From positions 1-64,000 of the forward strand of contig NZ_RJVR01000303.1 of NCBI RefSeq assembly GCF_003999195.1: a stretch of DNA of 64,000 nucleotides, in the 5' to 3' direction. Below the pieces are notes generated by a model, which worked only from the letters and a program-made list of their open reading frames with translations, made no database searches and was not told where the DNA came from. This document shows positions 54,002-63,055 of this stretch, piece by piece. Made by a program: the position numbers and the translations under genes. This stretch comes from Streptomyces soli (GTDB taxonomy: Bacteria > Actinomycetota > Actinomycetes > Streptomycetales > Streptomycetaceae). How positions within the stretch are numbered: position 1 is the first letter of the stretch; every line of letters begins with the position of its first letter.

Positions 54002-54180
54002 AGTGACGTCATCACGCCGCCGGCCTTCTCCACCAGCGCCACCGTATCGGCGTCCGCCTCCAGGTTGATATCGCAGCCGAATACCTTTGCCCCTTCGGCG
54101 GCGAAAACCTGTGCGGCACCTCTGCCGATTCCTGCCCTGGTACCGCTGATGAAGGCGATTTTTCCGGTCAGCCGTCCCAT
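54002..54180 (-). pseudogene. N-terminal remnant of a short-chain dehydrogenase
   Basis: ATG 54180 starts MGRLTGKIAFISGTRAGIGR, the Rossmann GxxxGxG motif, then GAAQVFAAEGAKVFGCDINL and VEKAGGVMTS. After about 60 residues the similarity stops and the frame runs into unrelated codons up to a stop at 53911. The catalytic half is gone, while its terminator at 53821-53857 remains. Confidence 0.75.
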
Positions 54181-54309
54181 GCCGTGCCCTTCGTCCCTTC
54201 GCCGCCGGACTGCGGCCCCAGCGTAAATTCGCTGTCTTTTGGCGGACAAGACATTCCGGGGCGAAGGGCCATCGGGGCTTGGCATGGCTGGTATGCGGTG
54301 AGGGACGGC

Positions 54310-55683
54310 TCAGCGGATGCCGAGTTCCGCGAGTGCGCGCCGCTGCGCCGTGGACGGCCTGAGCGGCCAGTAGAGGTAGCAGACCCCACCGCTGCCGCTG
54401 CGGACCTGGCCGCTGGCGTTGTAGCGCTTGGTCCTCAGCCAGATCGTCTCGAACTGCGACCTCTTGTACACATGCCGCACGGCCGTGTCGTCGGCGCTCG
54501 CCGGGTCGTTGGCGATGACGTCGCCGTCCTCAGTGAAGCCGACGATGCTCATCAGGTGGCCGGAGGTGCCGTAGCCGGCGCCGTCGAGTTCGGTGGCGAG
54601 GAAGGACTGGGACGTTATCACCGGGATGCCGGCGCCGATGAGCTTCTCGACGTCGTTGAGGGTGTGCAGCCGGGTGATGATCGCGTTCATGTCGCGGTAC
54701 GTGGCCGCGTAGGCGGCGTTGAAGGGCCAGTTGCCGCAGCCCTGGTACTGGTAGTCGTAGATGTAGCGGGCGGCGTGGTCGACCTGGGGGTCGGTGTAGG
54801 CGGCGTCGACCCAGGCGAGCTGCTCGGCGGTGGGGCCCCGTCCCCAGTACTGGAGGACCATCGCGGAGGAGGTGGGGCTGCACCAGGCCTCGCCGCCGTT
54901 GTCGTACTGCGGGTACTGGCCCTTGTGGATCTCCTGGGAGAAGCGCGGCACCGGCAGCTCGACGCCGCGGCCCTCGCCGGGGACGGAGGCGGGCACGGTG
55001 AAGCGGTCGGGGATGTCGGAGGCCATCGCACCGATCCGCCAGACGGTGGGGGTGAGGCGGGTGCCGGGCTTGCGGTAGAGGGTCAGGCGCAGCCGGTACG
55101 AGGCGAGGCGCAGACCGCTCGCGGTGTCATCGATGGAGAAGGTGTCGGTCCAGATGCTGCTCTTGCCGTCGCTCTGGTCGTCCACCGAGGTGCGGCGGAT
55201 GTCGTCGTCACCGGCCGCCCACCGGCCGAGTACGTACCAGGGGGTGGCGGTGCCGTCGGTGTAGGTGCCGCTGACCTCGGTCTGGATCCAGGTGCCGGCG
55301 GGGGTGTCGGCGTTCCAGGAAGCGACCAACTCGCTCGCGGGGTGCGGCGGGGTGTGCACCGGTGAGGTCCAGGTGGCCGTCTCCCAGGTGGCGGTGGTCT
55401 TGGTGTGCGGGTCGGTGTAGTCGGTGGTGCCGGTGGCATGGACGATGACGAGGCCCGGGCGCGGGTGTTCCGCGGCTCGGGTGCCGTGGGCGTCGCCGCA
55501 GCGCAAGTCGGAATCGCCGGTCCAGGCGTGGTAGTCCACAGGCGCCTCCTCCGTGGCGGCGGAGCTGTCGTCGGCCGCGGTGCTCACGTCCGCGCGCGGT
55601 GTCGCGAAGGCGGGCGTCGCGGTGGCGGCCGCGGCGGCGATCGCGGCGGCCAGGACGGTACGGCGGGGTGTGGATCTTGTCAT
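54310..55683 (-). CDS. Secreted C39-like cysteine peptidase
   Basis: 457-residue exported protein. The signal peptide MTRSTPRRTVLAAAIAAAAA ends after TPAFA (Tat-like basic start). Residues ~45-235 form a beta-rich domain with no family I recognise (WTSPVHTPPHPASELVASWN). Residues ~240-430 form a C39-like peptidase with catalytic Cys in GGEAWCSPTSSAMVLQYWG, His in GTSGHLMSIVGFTEDGDVI and Asp/Asn in ANDPAS. ATG at 55683. It stands alone; substrate unknown, but its neighbours are also surface proteins. Confidence 0.87.
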   Translation of the reverse strand: MTRSTPRRTVLAAAIAAAAATATPAFATPRADVSTAADDSSAATEEAPVDYHAWTGDSDLRCGDAHGTRAAEHPRPGLVIVHATGTTDYTDPHTKTTATWETATWTSPVHTPPHPASELVASWNADTPAGTWIQTEVSGTYTDGTATPWYVLGRWAAGDDDIRRTSVDDQSDGKSSIWTDTFSIDDTASGLRLASYRLRLTLYRKPGTRLTPTVWRIGAMASDIPDRFTVPASVPGEGRGVELPVPRFSQEIHKGQYPQYDNGGEAWCSPTSSAMVLQYWGRGPTAEQLAWVDAAYTDPQVDHAARYIYDYQYQGCGNWPFNAAYAATYRDMNAIITRLHTLNDVEKLIGAGIPVITSQSFLATELDGAGYGTSGHLMSIVGFTEDGDVIANDPASADDTAVRHVYKRSQFETIWLRTKRYNASGQVRSGSGGVCYLYWPLRPSTAQRRALAELGIR

Positions 55684-55939
55684 GGGCGGTTCCCCCTGTC
55701 GTGGGCGGTGTCGGCAGGTGCACAACTATCGCCGCAGTGCAGGCCTTTCGACCAGAGTTCCGGGGTGGCCCGGACGTGTTCATTGGTGGAGACCAATGAC
55801 ACTCAGCGAATGGACACCCGGCGAATTTGTCAAGGACGACGCCACCACTTCGATTCCATTCATCATATTGCCTGACAACCTGACCGCTTTGACGGAGTGT
55901 CACCGCGCCCCTTCCAGAATCGGGTGAGACAAAGGGGTC

Positions 55940-57085
55940 ATGAGACGAGGTGCCATCACCACCAGACGTACGGCCATCGCCGGGTTGGCTTTGCTCCTCG
56001 CCGGGAGTGCCACCGGCTGGGAACAACCGGCCGCGGCCGGGTCACCGGTGCCGGACGGCGGCTGCAGTTCCTCCGTTCCTTTCCGGTCCGGGACGCACGG
56101 ATATCACACCTTCCGCATTCCGGCCGTCATCCGGATCGGAAAACGTACGGTGCTCGCCTTCGCCGAGGGGCGCCGGAACTCGGCCGCCGACCAGGGCGAC
56201 ATCGACACCGTCCTGAGGCGGTCGTCCGACGGCGGCTGCACCTGGGGGCCGCTCCAGGTCGTCGCCTCCGGTCGCGGCAGCACCCTCGGCAATCCGACGC
56301 CGGTCGCCGACCCGCGCACCGGCCGGATCGCCCTGCTGCTGTGCCGCACGGTCGGCGACGGATACGTCAACCTGGCACGCAACCGGCAGGTCTACGTCAC
56401 CTCCAGCACCGACGGCGGTGCCACCTGGGCCCGGCCACGCGACATCACCTCCCAGGTCAAGCCCGCCAACTGGAGCTGGTACGCGACCGGGCCCGGCCAC
56501 GCCATCGCCCTGCGGCACGGCCCGTACGCCGGGCGACTCCTGGCCCCCGCCAACCACATGGCCACGACCGCCACCGGGGAGGTGTACGGCGCCCACTCCC
56601 TCTACAGCGACGACGGCGGCACGACCTGGCGCATCGGCTACATCCAGCAGGACCCCAGCGAGTGGATCAACCTCAACGAGAACTCCCTGGCCGAACTCCC
56701 CGACGGCCGCGTGTACATCAACGCGCGCGACGAGGGCGGCTTCTCCGATGCGACCCGCGCCGACGGGTACAGCTGGGACGGCGGGCTCACCGTGCAGGGC
56801 TTATTGCCGCAGAACGGCCTGATGGGAGCCGTGGTGCAGGGCGCGGTGCTGCAGACCAGCGGCGGGGCGCTGCTCTACTCGGCGCCCGCCGACCCGGTCC
56901 GGCGTGCCCGGATGGCGGTGCGCGTCAGCCAGGACGGCGGCATCTCCTGGACGACCGGCTGGACCGTCTCCCAGCGCCCGGCCGGTTACTCCGATCTGGT
57001 GGAGCTGGAAGAGGGCAGGGTCGGCCTGCTCTACGAGACGGGAGCGACCTCCCCGTACGAGACGATCACCTTCGCCCGCCGGTGA
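55940..57085 (+). CDS. Secreted sialidase (GH33-type)
   Basis: 381-residue exo-alpha-sialidase with a signal peptide (RRTAIAGLALLLAGSATG). The FRIP motif is HTFRIPAVI (arginine of the triad). Four Asp-boxes are seen: SSDGGCTWG, STDGGATWA, SDDGGTTWR and SQDGGISWT. LAFAEGRRNSAADQGDIDTV holds the acid/base Asp region, and LLYETGATSPYETITFA the C-terminal end with the nucleophilic Tyr region. It releases sialic acids outside the cell. ATG 55940; a stretch of lower GC upstream. No sialic-acid uptake genes are nearby, so the role may be in surface or host-glycan trimming. Confidence 0.92.
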   Translation: MRRGAITTRRTAIAGLALLLAGSATGWEQPAAAGSPVPDGGCSSSVPFRSGTHGYHTFRIPAVIRIGKRTVLAFAEGRRNSAADQGDIDTVLRRSSDGGCTWGPLQVVASGRGSTLGNPTPVADPRTGRIALLLCRTVGDGYVNLARNRQVYVTSSTDGGATWARPRDITSQVKPANWSWYATGPGHAIALRHGPYAGRLLAPANHMATTATGEVYGAHSLYSDDGGTTWRIGYIQQDPSEWINLNENSLAELPDGRVYINARDEGGFSDATRADGYSWDGGLTVQGLLPQNGLMGAVVQGAVLQTSGGALLYSAPADPVRRARMAVRVSQDGGISWTTGWTVSQRPAGYSDLVELEEGRVGLLYETGATSPYETITFARR

Positions 57086-57184
57086 TGTGTGCGGCGCTGT
57101 GCGGCTGAACGGGTGGAGTCGCATGTCCGAACGTCACACCGGTCGTTGTGCAGGTCCCATTCGCGATCTTCGAAGGAGAACGCA

Positions 57185-57436
57185 ATGAACCGTTTTGTGA
57201 AGGCAGTGGCGCTGACCGCCGTCGCCGGCGCCACAACGATGGGCACCGCCAGTGGCGCCCTCGCCCACGACCACGGCGGCGCCTCCGCCCGCGCCGCGGC
57301 CATCGGATCCCCCGGTTTCCTCAGCGGCAACGTCATCCAGGTGCCGATCAGCATCCCGATCAACGTGTGCGGGAACAGCGTGAACGTGGTGGCGCTGCTC
57401 AACCCGACGGTCGGCAATTTCTGCATGAACAAGTGA
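57185..57436 (+). CDS. Short chaplin
   Basis: 83-residue hydrophobic surface protein. Signal peptide 1-27 (cleavage after GALA). The chaplin domain follows: IGSPGFLSGNVIQVPISIPI, NVCGNSVNVVALLNPTVGN and FCMNK. The two cysteines (62 and 80) form the conserved disulfide. No sortase signal, so it is one of the short chaplins that assemble into amyloid fibrils on aerial hyphae. ATG 57185 follows GAAGGAGAAC. Alone between the sialidase gene and a terminator. Confidence 0.95.
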   Translation: MNRFVKAVALTAVAGATTMGTASGALAHDHGGASARAAAIGSPGFLSGNVIQVPISIPINVCGNSVNVVALLNPTVGNFCMNK

Positions 57437-57475
57437 ACCGGCGCCTCTGAGAAAGGGGCGCGGCGTATTGCCCTC

Positions 57476-57507
57476 AGGGGCGTCCGGGAATACTTCCGGG
57501 CGCCCCT
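57476..57507 (+). terminator. Terminator after the chaplin gene
   Basis: AGGGGCGTCCGG and CCGGGCGCCCCT pair over 12 positions (one G-U) around GAATACTT; about 40 bp after the chaplin stop. Confidence 0.75.
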
Positions 57508-57634
57508 CGGGCATTTCGCCAAGCGGGTGATGCGATAACCGCCCGATGCGCGTGTCGGGCTATTCCATCTGATTACCGGGTGATCCTGAGGGCGGATGTA
57601 AGCCCCGACAGCGCCACCCGAACGAAGGAGAACG

Positions 57635-57901
57635 ATGGAATCCGTCTACGACGTGATGGTCCGTCAGCTCACCGAATACTTCGGCGTTCCACAGGAGCAG
57701 ATCAGTCCGGACGCGACCTTCGAGGAGATGGAAGTCGACTCCCTCGCGCAGGTCGAACTCGCCACGATGCTGGAGGACACCCTCGGCGTGGCCCTTCCGC
57801 AAGGCCGCCAGGACTTCACGCTCGGCGAGGCGGCGGCGTTCCTGGAGCGGGCGGCGGGCGGCGAGGCCGCCCGTTCGGCTCTGATGGGGGCCGCCAAGTG
57901 A
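57635..57901 (+). CDS. Acyl carrier protein
   Basis: 88-residue acyl carrier protein. The phosphopantetheine site is EMEVDSLAQVELATML (Ser 36, DSL motif). It starts MESVYDVMVRQLTEYFGVPQ with AAGGAGAACG upstream and ends in an alanine-rich tail. It differs from a housekeeping fatty-acid ACP in its context: its stop overlaps the start of a ketosynthase gene (GTGA). Partner of that enzyme in a small lipid or polyketide pathway. Confidence 0.93.
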   Translation: MESVYDVMVRQLTEYFGVPQEQISPDATFEEMEVDSLAQVELATMLEDTLGVALPQGRQDFTLGEAAAFLERAAGGEAARSALMGAAK

Positions 57902-59133
57902 GGGCCCGGGTCACGGACATCGCTGTCACCGGTATCGGCCTGGTCACTCCGGCCGGGATCGGCCTCGAGCCGTCCTGGGAAGGGCTGTGCAAGGGCGAGG
58001 GGCTGGCCGCCACCGACGAGGCACTGGCCGGGCTGCCGGTCGACTTCTCCTGCGCCGTCCCCGGGTTCGACGGCGGGGCGCTGCTGGGCAGAAGGCTGAC
58101 CTGGCGGATCGACAAGTTCATCCAGCTCGCCATGGTCGCCGCCCGTGAGGCGGTCGCCGACGCCCGGCTGGACACGGCCACCTGGGACGGCCCCCGGGTG
58201 GCCGTCGTGCTCGGTGTCGCGAGCAACGGCGGCGACCGCTGGCCCATCGAGTACGGCAACCTGGGCAACGGCCGCGTCGAGTCCATCTCCCCCGCCACAC
58301 TGCCCCGTTCGCTGCCCAACATGGTGGCCGGCGAGGTCTCCGCGGACCTCCAGGCGGTCGGGCCCTGCCTGACCACCTCGACCGCCTGCGCCTCCGGGGC
58401 CACCGCCATCGGCACCGCCCGCGACCTGCTGCGGGCGGGGGCCTGCGACATCGCGATCACCGGAGGCACCGACTGCGCCCGGGTCGAGATGGGCTCCGCC
58501 GCCTTCTACCGGATGCGGGCCCTGTCGATGCGCGGCCACGACCCGGCCGGCGCCTCGCGGCCGTTCGACGCGGACCGCGACGGCTTCGTGCTGAGCGAGG
58601 GCGCGGGGGTCCTCGTCATGGAGCGCCCCGAGTACGCCCGGGCGCGCGGTGCCCGGATCCGTGGCTACGTGTCCGGGTACGGAGCCTCCAGCGACGGTTA
58701 CCACCACACCCGCCCCGACCCCACCGGTAACGGTGCCCGGCGCGCCACGCTGGCGGCGCTGGCCGACGCGGGCGCCGAGCCGTCCGACGTGGACCACGTC
58801 AACGCGCACGGCACGTCGACCCCGCTCAACGACCGCAGCGAGGCGACCATGCTGGCCTCGGTGTTCGGGACCCGTACGCCTCCTCCCGTGACCTCGGTCA
58901 AGGGGTCGATCGGGCATACCTTGGGGGCCGCGGGCGCCATCGACGCGGCGATCACCGTGCTGTCCCTGGAGCGCCAGCTGATCGTGCCGACCGCCAATCT
59001 CGACCGGCTGGACGACGGCATGGATCTGGACGTCGTCACGAAGGTGCCCCGCGCGCACCGCATGCAGGGCGCGCTGAGCAACTCCTTCGGTTTCGGCGGG
59101 CAGAACGCCGTGCTGTTCTTCCGTGCCGCCTGA
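57898..59133 (+). CDS. Beta-ketoacyl-ACP synthase, FabF/KAS II-like
   Basis: 411-residue condensing enzyme. The catalytic triad is complete: Cys 164 in TTSTACASGATA, His 304 in VNAHGTSTPLND and His 340 in VKGSIGHTLGAAGAID. GTG start 57898 overlapping the ACP stop. Length and motifs match single-domain KAS II, not a chain-length-factor or modular PKS. It sits between a dedicated ACP and an MMPL exporter, with no ketoreductase, dehydratase or acyltransferase nearby, so it must borrow partners from fatty-acid synthesis. Confidence 0.94.
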   Translation: MRARVTDIAVTGIGLVTPAGIGLEPSWEGLCKGEGLAATDEALAGLPVDFSCAVPGFDGGALLGRRLTWRIDKFIQLAMVAAREAVADARLDTATWDGPRVAVVLGVASNGGDRWPIEYGNLGNGRVESISPATLPRSLPNMVAGEVSADLQAVGPCLTTSTACASGATAIGTARDLLRAGACDIAITGGTDCARVEMGSAAFYRMRALSMRGHDPAGASRPFDADRDGFVLSEGAGVLVMERPEYARARGARIRGYVSGYGASSDGYHHTRPDPTGNGARRATLAALADAGAEPSDVDHVNAHGTSTPLNDRSEATMLASVFGTRTPPPVTSVKGSIGHTLGAAGAIDAAITVLSLERQLIVPTANLDRLDDGMDLDVVTKVPRAHRMQGALSNSFGFGGQNAVLFFRAA

Positions 59134-59139
59134 CGCCGC

Positions 59140-61326
59140 GTGACCCGCAACCCGCGGCTCGTGCTGCTGTTCGCCGCCGTGCTGACCGCTCTGCTCGGGA
59201 CGGTCGGCACGGGCACGCACGACCGCCTGGCCAACGGCGGCTACACGGCCTCCGGCACCGAATCGGCACGCGCCAACCAGCTCCTCGCCGCCCGCTTCGG
59301 TGCCGGAAACCCCGACCTGGTCCTGCTGGTACGGGCGCGCGGAGGCGTCGACTCCCCCGCCGCGCGCGAGCAGGGCCGCCGCCTGGCCGCCAAGGTCGCC
59401 GCCGCGCCCGGGGTGGACGCCGTGCACGCGTACTGGCCCGCCAAGACCCCGGGGCTGCGGTCGAAGGACGGCCACGAGGCTCTGATCACGGCGGATCTGT
59501 CCGGCGAGGACAAGGACGCCGCGCGGACCGCGAAGAGCCTGGTGCCCGGGCTCACCGGCAGCCGTGGTGTGCTCACCGTCTCCGCGACCGGGCCCGCCTG
59601 GGTGAGCGTCGAGGCCGGGCGGATCAGCGAGCAGGACCTGGTGAAGGCCGAACTCTTCGCGGCGCCGATCACCCTGCTCATCCTGGTCGTGGCGCTCCGC
59701 TCGCTGCTCGCCGCCCTGCTGCCACTGGCGATCGGCGCGGTGTCCGTCGTCGGCACGGTCGCCCTGCTGCGGCTGCTGACCTACGCGATGCCGGTCTCGG
59801 TCTTCGCGATGAACCTCACCAGCGCGCTCGGCTTCGGCCTCGCGGTGGACTACGGCCTCTTCCTCGTGACCCGCTACCGGGAGGAACTGCGGGCCGGGGC
59901 CGCCCCGGAGGAGGCGGTCACCCGCACCGCGCGCACCGCGGGGCGGACGGTGGCCGTGTCGGCCTGCACGGTGGCCCTGTCGATGTCGGCGCTGCTGGTG
60001 CTGCCGCTGCCCTTCCTGCGGTCCATGGCCTGCGCCGGCATCGCGGTGGCGCTGCTCGCCGCGGCCGCCGCCACGGTGATCGTCCCCGCGCTGCTGGCGG
60101 TCGTCGGCCCCCGCATCGGCCGCTCCGGGCGCCCGGACAGCCCGTTGTGGCGAGCCGTGGCCCGGGCGGTGACCCGGCGGCCGGTCTATTACGGTGCCGG
60201 GTGCGCGCTGGCTCTCGTACTGCTGGCGACGCCGTTCGGGCACGTACGGTTCGGGCTGACGGACGAGCGGGCGCTGCCGGCGGACGCGTCGGCCCACACC
60301 ACGGCGCGGGAGATCCGGGAGCACTTCGAAAACCCTGCGGAGCAGCAGGTGACGGTGGTGCTGCCCGGGGCGAAGGGGCCCGGCGTGAGCGCCTACGCGC
60401 GCCGGGTGTTCTGGCTGGACGGGGCGAGAGGGGTCATCAGGACCGATGTGCCGGGGCGCGGGACGCTGCTGAGCGTGACGGGCCCCGGGGATCCGCAGTC
60501 ACCGGCCGCCCAGCGGCTGGTGCGTGACCTGCGGGCCCTTCCGGCGCCCGGGGAACGGCTGGTGGCCGGGCGTGCCGCGCTGCTGGCCGACACGCGGGCT
60601 GCGGTGGCGGACCGGCTTCCGGTGGCGGCGGGCATCGTGCTCGTCACCACGTGGGCGATGCTCTTCCTGCTCACCGGCAGTCTGCTGCTGCCGTTCAAGG
60701 CACTGGTCGTGGGGGCGCTCAGCCTCACCGCGAGCTTCGGGCTGATGGTGTACGTCTTCCAGGACGGCCATCTGCGCGGCCTGGTGGGCGACTTCGCGGT
60801 GACCGGAGCGCTGGATCTGACGATGCCGCTGCTGATGTTCGCCATCGCCTTCGGGCTCGCGATCGACTACGAGATCTTCCTGCTGTCCCGGGTACGGGAG
60901 CGCTACGTCCTCGGCGGCGACAACCGCGAGGCCGTCGTGGAGGGCGTGGCCCGCACCGGGCGCCTGGTGACCACGGCGGCGCTGGCCGTGGCTGTGGTCA
61001 CGGGAGCGCTGGCGACCTCGGGGATCACGGTGCTCAAGCTGCTGGGCACCGGGCTCGCCGTCGCCGTGCTGGTGGACGCCACGCTGGTGCGCGGCATCCT
61101 GGTGCCCGCCTTCATGACCGTGGCGGGCCGGGCCAACTGGTGGGCGCCCGCGCCCCTGGCCCGGCTCCACGCACGGTTCGCCCAAGGAATTGAGAGGGGT
61201 CAGGAAGGCGAAGGACCCGCCGTCATCTCCTCGGCGACGGCCGCCGCGAAGGAGTCGACGTCCTCCTCGGTGGTGTCGAACGAGCACATCCAGCGGACCT
61301 CGCTGCTGGCCTCGTCCCAGAAGTAG
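59140..61326 (+). CDS. MMPL family lipid/RND transporter
   Basis: 728-residue membrane protein with two MMPL halves. Helix 1 is LVLLFAAVLTALLGTVG; the paired transmembrane motifs GFGLAVDYGLFLVTRYREEL and AFGLAIDYEIFLLSRVRERY carry the proton-relay Asp-Tyr. The large loops at ~30-180 and ~380-480 face outside. GTG start 59140, 6 bp after the ketosynthase. The last ~40 residues (after FAQGIERG) are hydrophilic and overlap the convergent threonine aldolase gene by 127 bp, so the natural stop may have been lost. Likely exports the product of the ACP-ketosynthase pair. Confidence 0.91.
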   Translation: MTRNPRLVLLFAAVLTALLGTVGTGTHDRLANGGYTASGTESARANQLLAARFGAGNPDLVLLVRARGGVDSPAAREQGRRLAAKVAAAPGVDAVHAYWPAKTPGLRSKDGHEALITADLSGEDKDAARTAKSLVPGLTGSRGVLTVSATGPAWVSVEAGRISEQDLVKAELFAAPITLLILVVALRSLLAALLPLAIGAVSVVGTVALLRLLTYAMPVSVFAMNLTSALGFGLAVDYGLFLVTRYREELRAGAAPEEAVTRTARTAGRTVAVSACTVALSMSALLVLPLPFLRSMACAGIAVALLAAAAATVIVPALLAVVGPRIGRSGRPDSPLWRAVARAVTRRPVYYGAGCALALVLLATPFGHVRFGLTDERALPADASAHTTAREIREHFENPAEQQVTVVLPGAKGPGVSAYARRVFWLDGARGVIRTDVPGRGTLLSVTGPGDPQSPAAQRLVRDLRALPAPGERLVAGRAALLADTRAAVADRLPVAAGIVLVTTWAMLFLLTGSLLLPFKALVVGALSLTASFGLMVYVFQDGHLRGLVGDFAVTGALDLTMPLLMFAIAFGLAIDYEIFLLSRVRERYVLGGDNREAVVEGVARTGRLVTTAALAVAVVTGALATSGITVLKLLGTGLAVAVLVDATLVRGILVPAFMTVAGRANWWAPAPLARLHARFAQGIERGQEGEGPAVISSATAAAKESTSSSVVSNEHIQRTSLLASSQK

Positions 61327-62291
61327 AAGCGGTAGCTCTTCTGCAGCCGCTCGCTGACCTCGCGCGGCAGGATCGCGAAGACCGCGTTGGCCTGGACGGG
61401 CCGGACGACGGTGACGCCCTCGATGCCGCGTACGGCCGCCGCCAGGCGCTGGGCCATGGCGTTGGCGTGGCCCGCACTGCGCAGCCAGAGGTCACCGGCG
61501 AGCAGCGCCTCGAACTGCACCGATACGAAGCGCATCTTGGAGGCGAGCTGCATGGACAGCTTGCGCAGGTGCTTCATGGCGCGCACCCGGTCCGGGTTGA
61601 GGACGACGACGCACTCGCCGAACAGCAGACCGTTCTTGGTGCCGCCGAAGGACAGGATGTCCACGCCCGCGTCGGTGGTGAACTCCGCCAGCGGCACACC
61701 GAGGGTGGCGGCGGCGTTGGCGATCCGCGAGCCGTCGAGGTGGACGGTGAGTCCGCGCTCGTGGGCGTGGTCGCAGATCGCCCTGATCTCCTCGGGCGTG
61801 TAGCAGGTGCCGAGTTCGGTGGTCTGGGTGATCGAGACGACCTGCGGCTGGGCGCGGTGCTCGTCGTCGAAGCCCCAGGCCTCGCGGTCGATCAGCTCGG
61901 GGGTGAGCTTGCCGTCCGGAGTGGGGACGGTGAGCAGCTTCAGGCCGCCGACGCGCTCGGGCGCGCCGCATTCGTCGACGTTGATGTGGGCGGAGGCGGC
62001 GCAGATGACCGCGCCCCACCGTTCGGTGACCGACTGCAGGCCGACGACGTTGGCGCCGGTGCCGTTGAAGACGGGGAAGGCCTCGGCCCGGGGGCCGAAG
62101 TGGCGGCGGAAGACCTCCTGGAGGTGCCCGGTGTAGTCGTCCTCGCCGTAGGCGACCTGGTGGCCTCCGTTGGCGAGGGCGACCGCGGCCAGGATCTCGG
62201 GGTGGACGCCCGCGTAGTTGTCGCTGGCGAAGCCGCGTACGTCGGGGTCGTGATGCCGCACGGCATCGGTTACGGGTGCGGGGTGAGCCAC
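61200..62291 (-). CDS. Low-specificity L-threonine aldolase
   Basis: 363-residue PLP fold-type I enzyme cleaving L-threonine to glycine and acetaldehyde. It begins with GFASDNYAGVHPEILAAVAL and YGEDDYTGHLQEVF; the ring-stacking part is INVDECGAPERVGG, the Asp is in TVHLDGSRIANAA and the PLP Lys in LSFGGTKNGLLFGECVVV. The GTG start at 62291 overlaps the SDR stop by 22 bp. Last gene of the DUF6421-SDR-aldolase operon. Its 3' end overlaps the MMPL gene on the other strand. Confidence 0.92.
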   Translation of the reverse strand: MAHPAPVTDAVRHHDPDVRGFASDNYAGVHPEILAAVALANGGHQVAYGEDDYTGHLQEVFRRHFGPRAEAFPVFNGTGANVVGLQSVTERWGAVICAASAHINVDECGAPERVGGLKLLTVPTPDGKLTPELIDREAWGFDDEHRAQPQVVSITQTTELGTCYTPEEIRAICDHAHERGLTVHLDGSRIANAAATLGVPLAEFTTDAGVDILSFGGTKNGLLFGECVVVLNPDRVRAMKHLRKLSMQLASKMRFVSVQFEALLAGDLWLRSAGHANAMAQRLAAAVRGIEGVTVVRPVQANAVFAILPREVSERLQKSYRFYFWDEASSEVRWMCSFDTTEEDVDSFAAAVAEEMTAGPSPS

Positions 62292-63055
62292 AGGCGCTTT
62301 CCGTTCACTGCTTGGGCGGGACGCGTCCACACGTCGGCGATGGCGTCGGCCAGGTCGGTCACATCGGTAAAGCCGGCGAACTTGGCATTGGGCCGCTGCC
62401 GGCGCATCTCGTCGTGCACCAGGGCCTTGATGATCAGGACGGCGGCGGCCGCGGTCGGGTGCTCCGGATCGCCGAGCTTGCGAAAGGAGTCGCCGAGGGC
62501 GAGCGTCCAGGCCTCGGCGGCGGCCTTGGCGGCGGCGTACGCGGCGTTGCCGGCGGTCGGCTGGGTGGCGCCGGCCGCGCTGACGAGGACGTACCGCCCG
62601 TGGGGGCTGCGCAGCAGGCTGTCGTGGAAGGCCAGCGAGGTGTGCTGGACGGTGCGGATCAGCAGCTTCTCCAGGAAGTCCCAGTCCGCGAGGTCGGTCT
62701 CGGGGAAGGAGGCCGAGCCGCGCCAGCCGCCGACCAGGTGGACCATGCCGTCGACGCGGCCGAGGTCCTTCTCGATCCTGGCCGCCCATTCACGGGTGGC
62801 GTTCAGGTCCAGCAGGTCGACGACGTCGCCGGTGATGGCTCCGCCGCCGGCGTCGTAGCGGGCCAGATCCACGGCCTCGGCGAGCCGGTCGGGGCTGGCG
62901 TCGCCGGCCACGACATGGGCACCGGCCCGGGCCAGCCGCTGCAGGGTGGCGCGTCCGGCGGGGCCGCCGGCGCCGGCCACCACGATCACGGCGCCTTCGA
63001 GCGGGCGCGAACCCCCCGGGTCGGTTTCGGTCATCTTCTCCACCGCCTCCTTCAC
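62270..63055 (-). CDS. Short-chain dehydrogenase/reductase
   Basis: 261-residue SDR. The cofactor motif is VIVVAGAGGPAGRATLQRLA, with VDGMVHLVGGWRG (NAG-like position), and LVSAAGATQPTAGNAAYAAA KAAAEAW holds the active Ser and YxxxK. The GTG start 63055 overlaps the DUF6421 stop by 4 bp; an ATG at 63034 is an alternative. Substrate unknown. Central gene of the coupled three-gene operon. Confidence 0.9.
   Translation of the reverse strand: MKEAVEKMTETDPGGSRPLEGAVIVVAGAGGPAGRATLQRLARAGAHVVAGDASPDRLAEAVDLARYDAGGGAITGDVVDLLDLNATREWAARIEKDLGRVDGMVHLVGGWRGSASFPETDLADWDFLEKLLIRTVQHTSLAFHDSLLRSPHGRYVLVSAAGATQPTAGNAAYAAAKAAAEAWTLALGDSFRKLGDPEHPTAAAAVLIIKALVHDEMRRQRPNAKFAGFTDVTDLADAIADVWTRPAQAVNGKRLWLTPHP

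Noticed and set aside
47460-54002. Idea that the two SDR fragments (54002-54180 and 47160-47460) are halves of one gene split by an inversion
   Set aside because: Their sequence styles belong to different SDR subgroups, and the missing middle is not present anywhere between them.
57664-60324. 886-codon minus-strand frame opposite the ACP, ketosynthase and MMPL genes
   Set aside because: Low-complexity Arg/Gly/His-rich translation with no domain; the plus strand is clearly coding.
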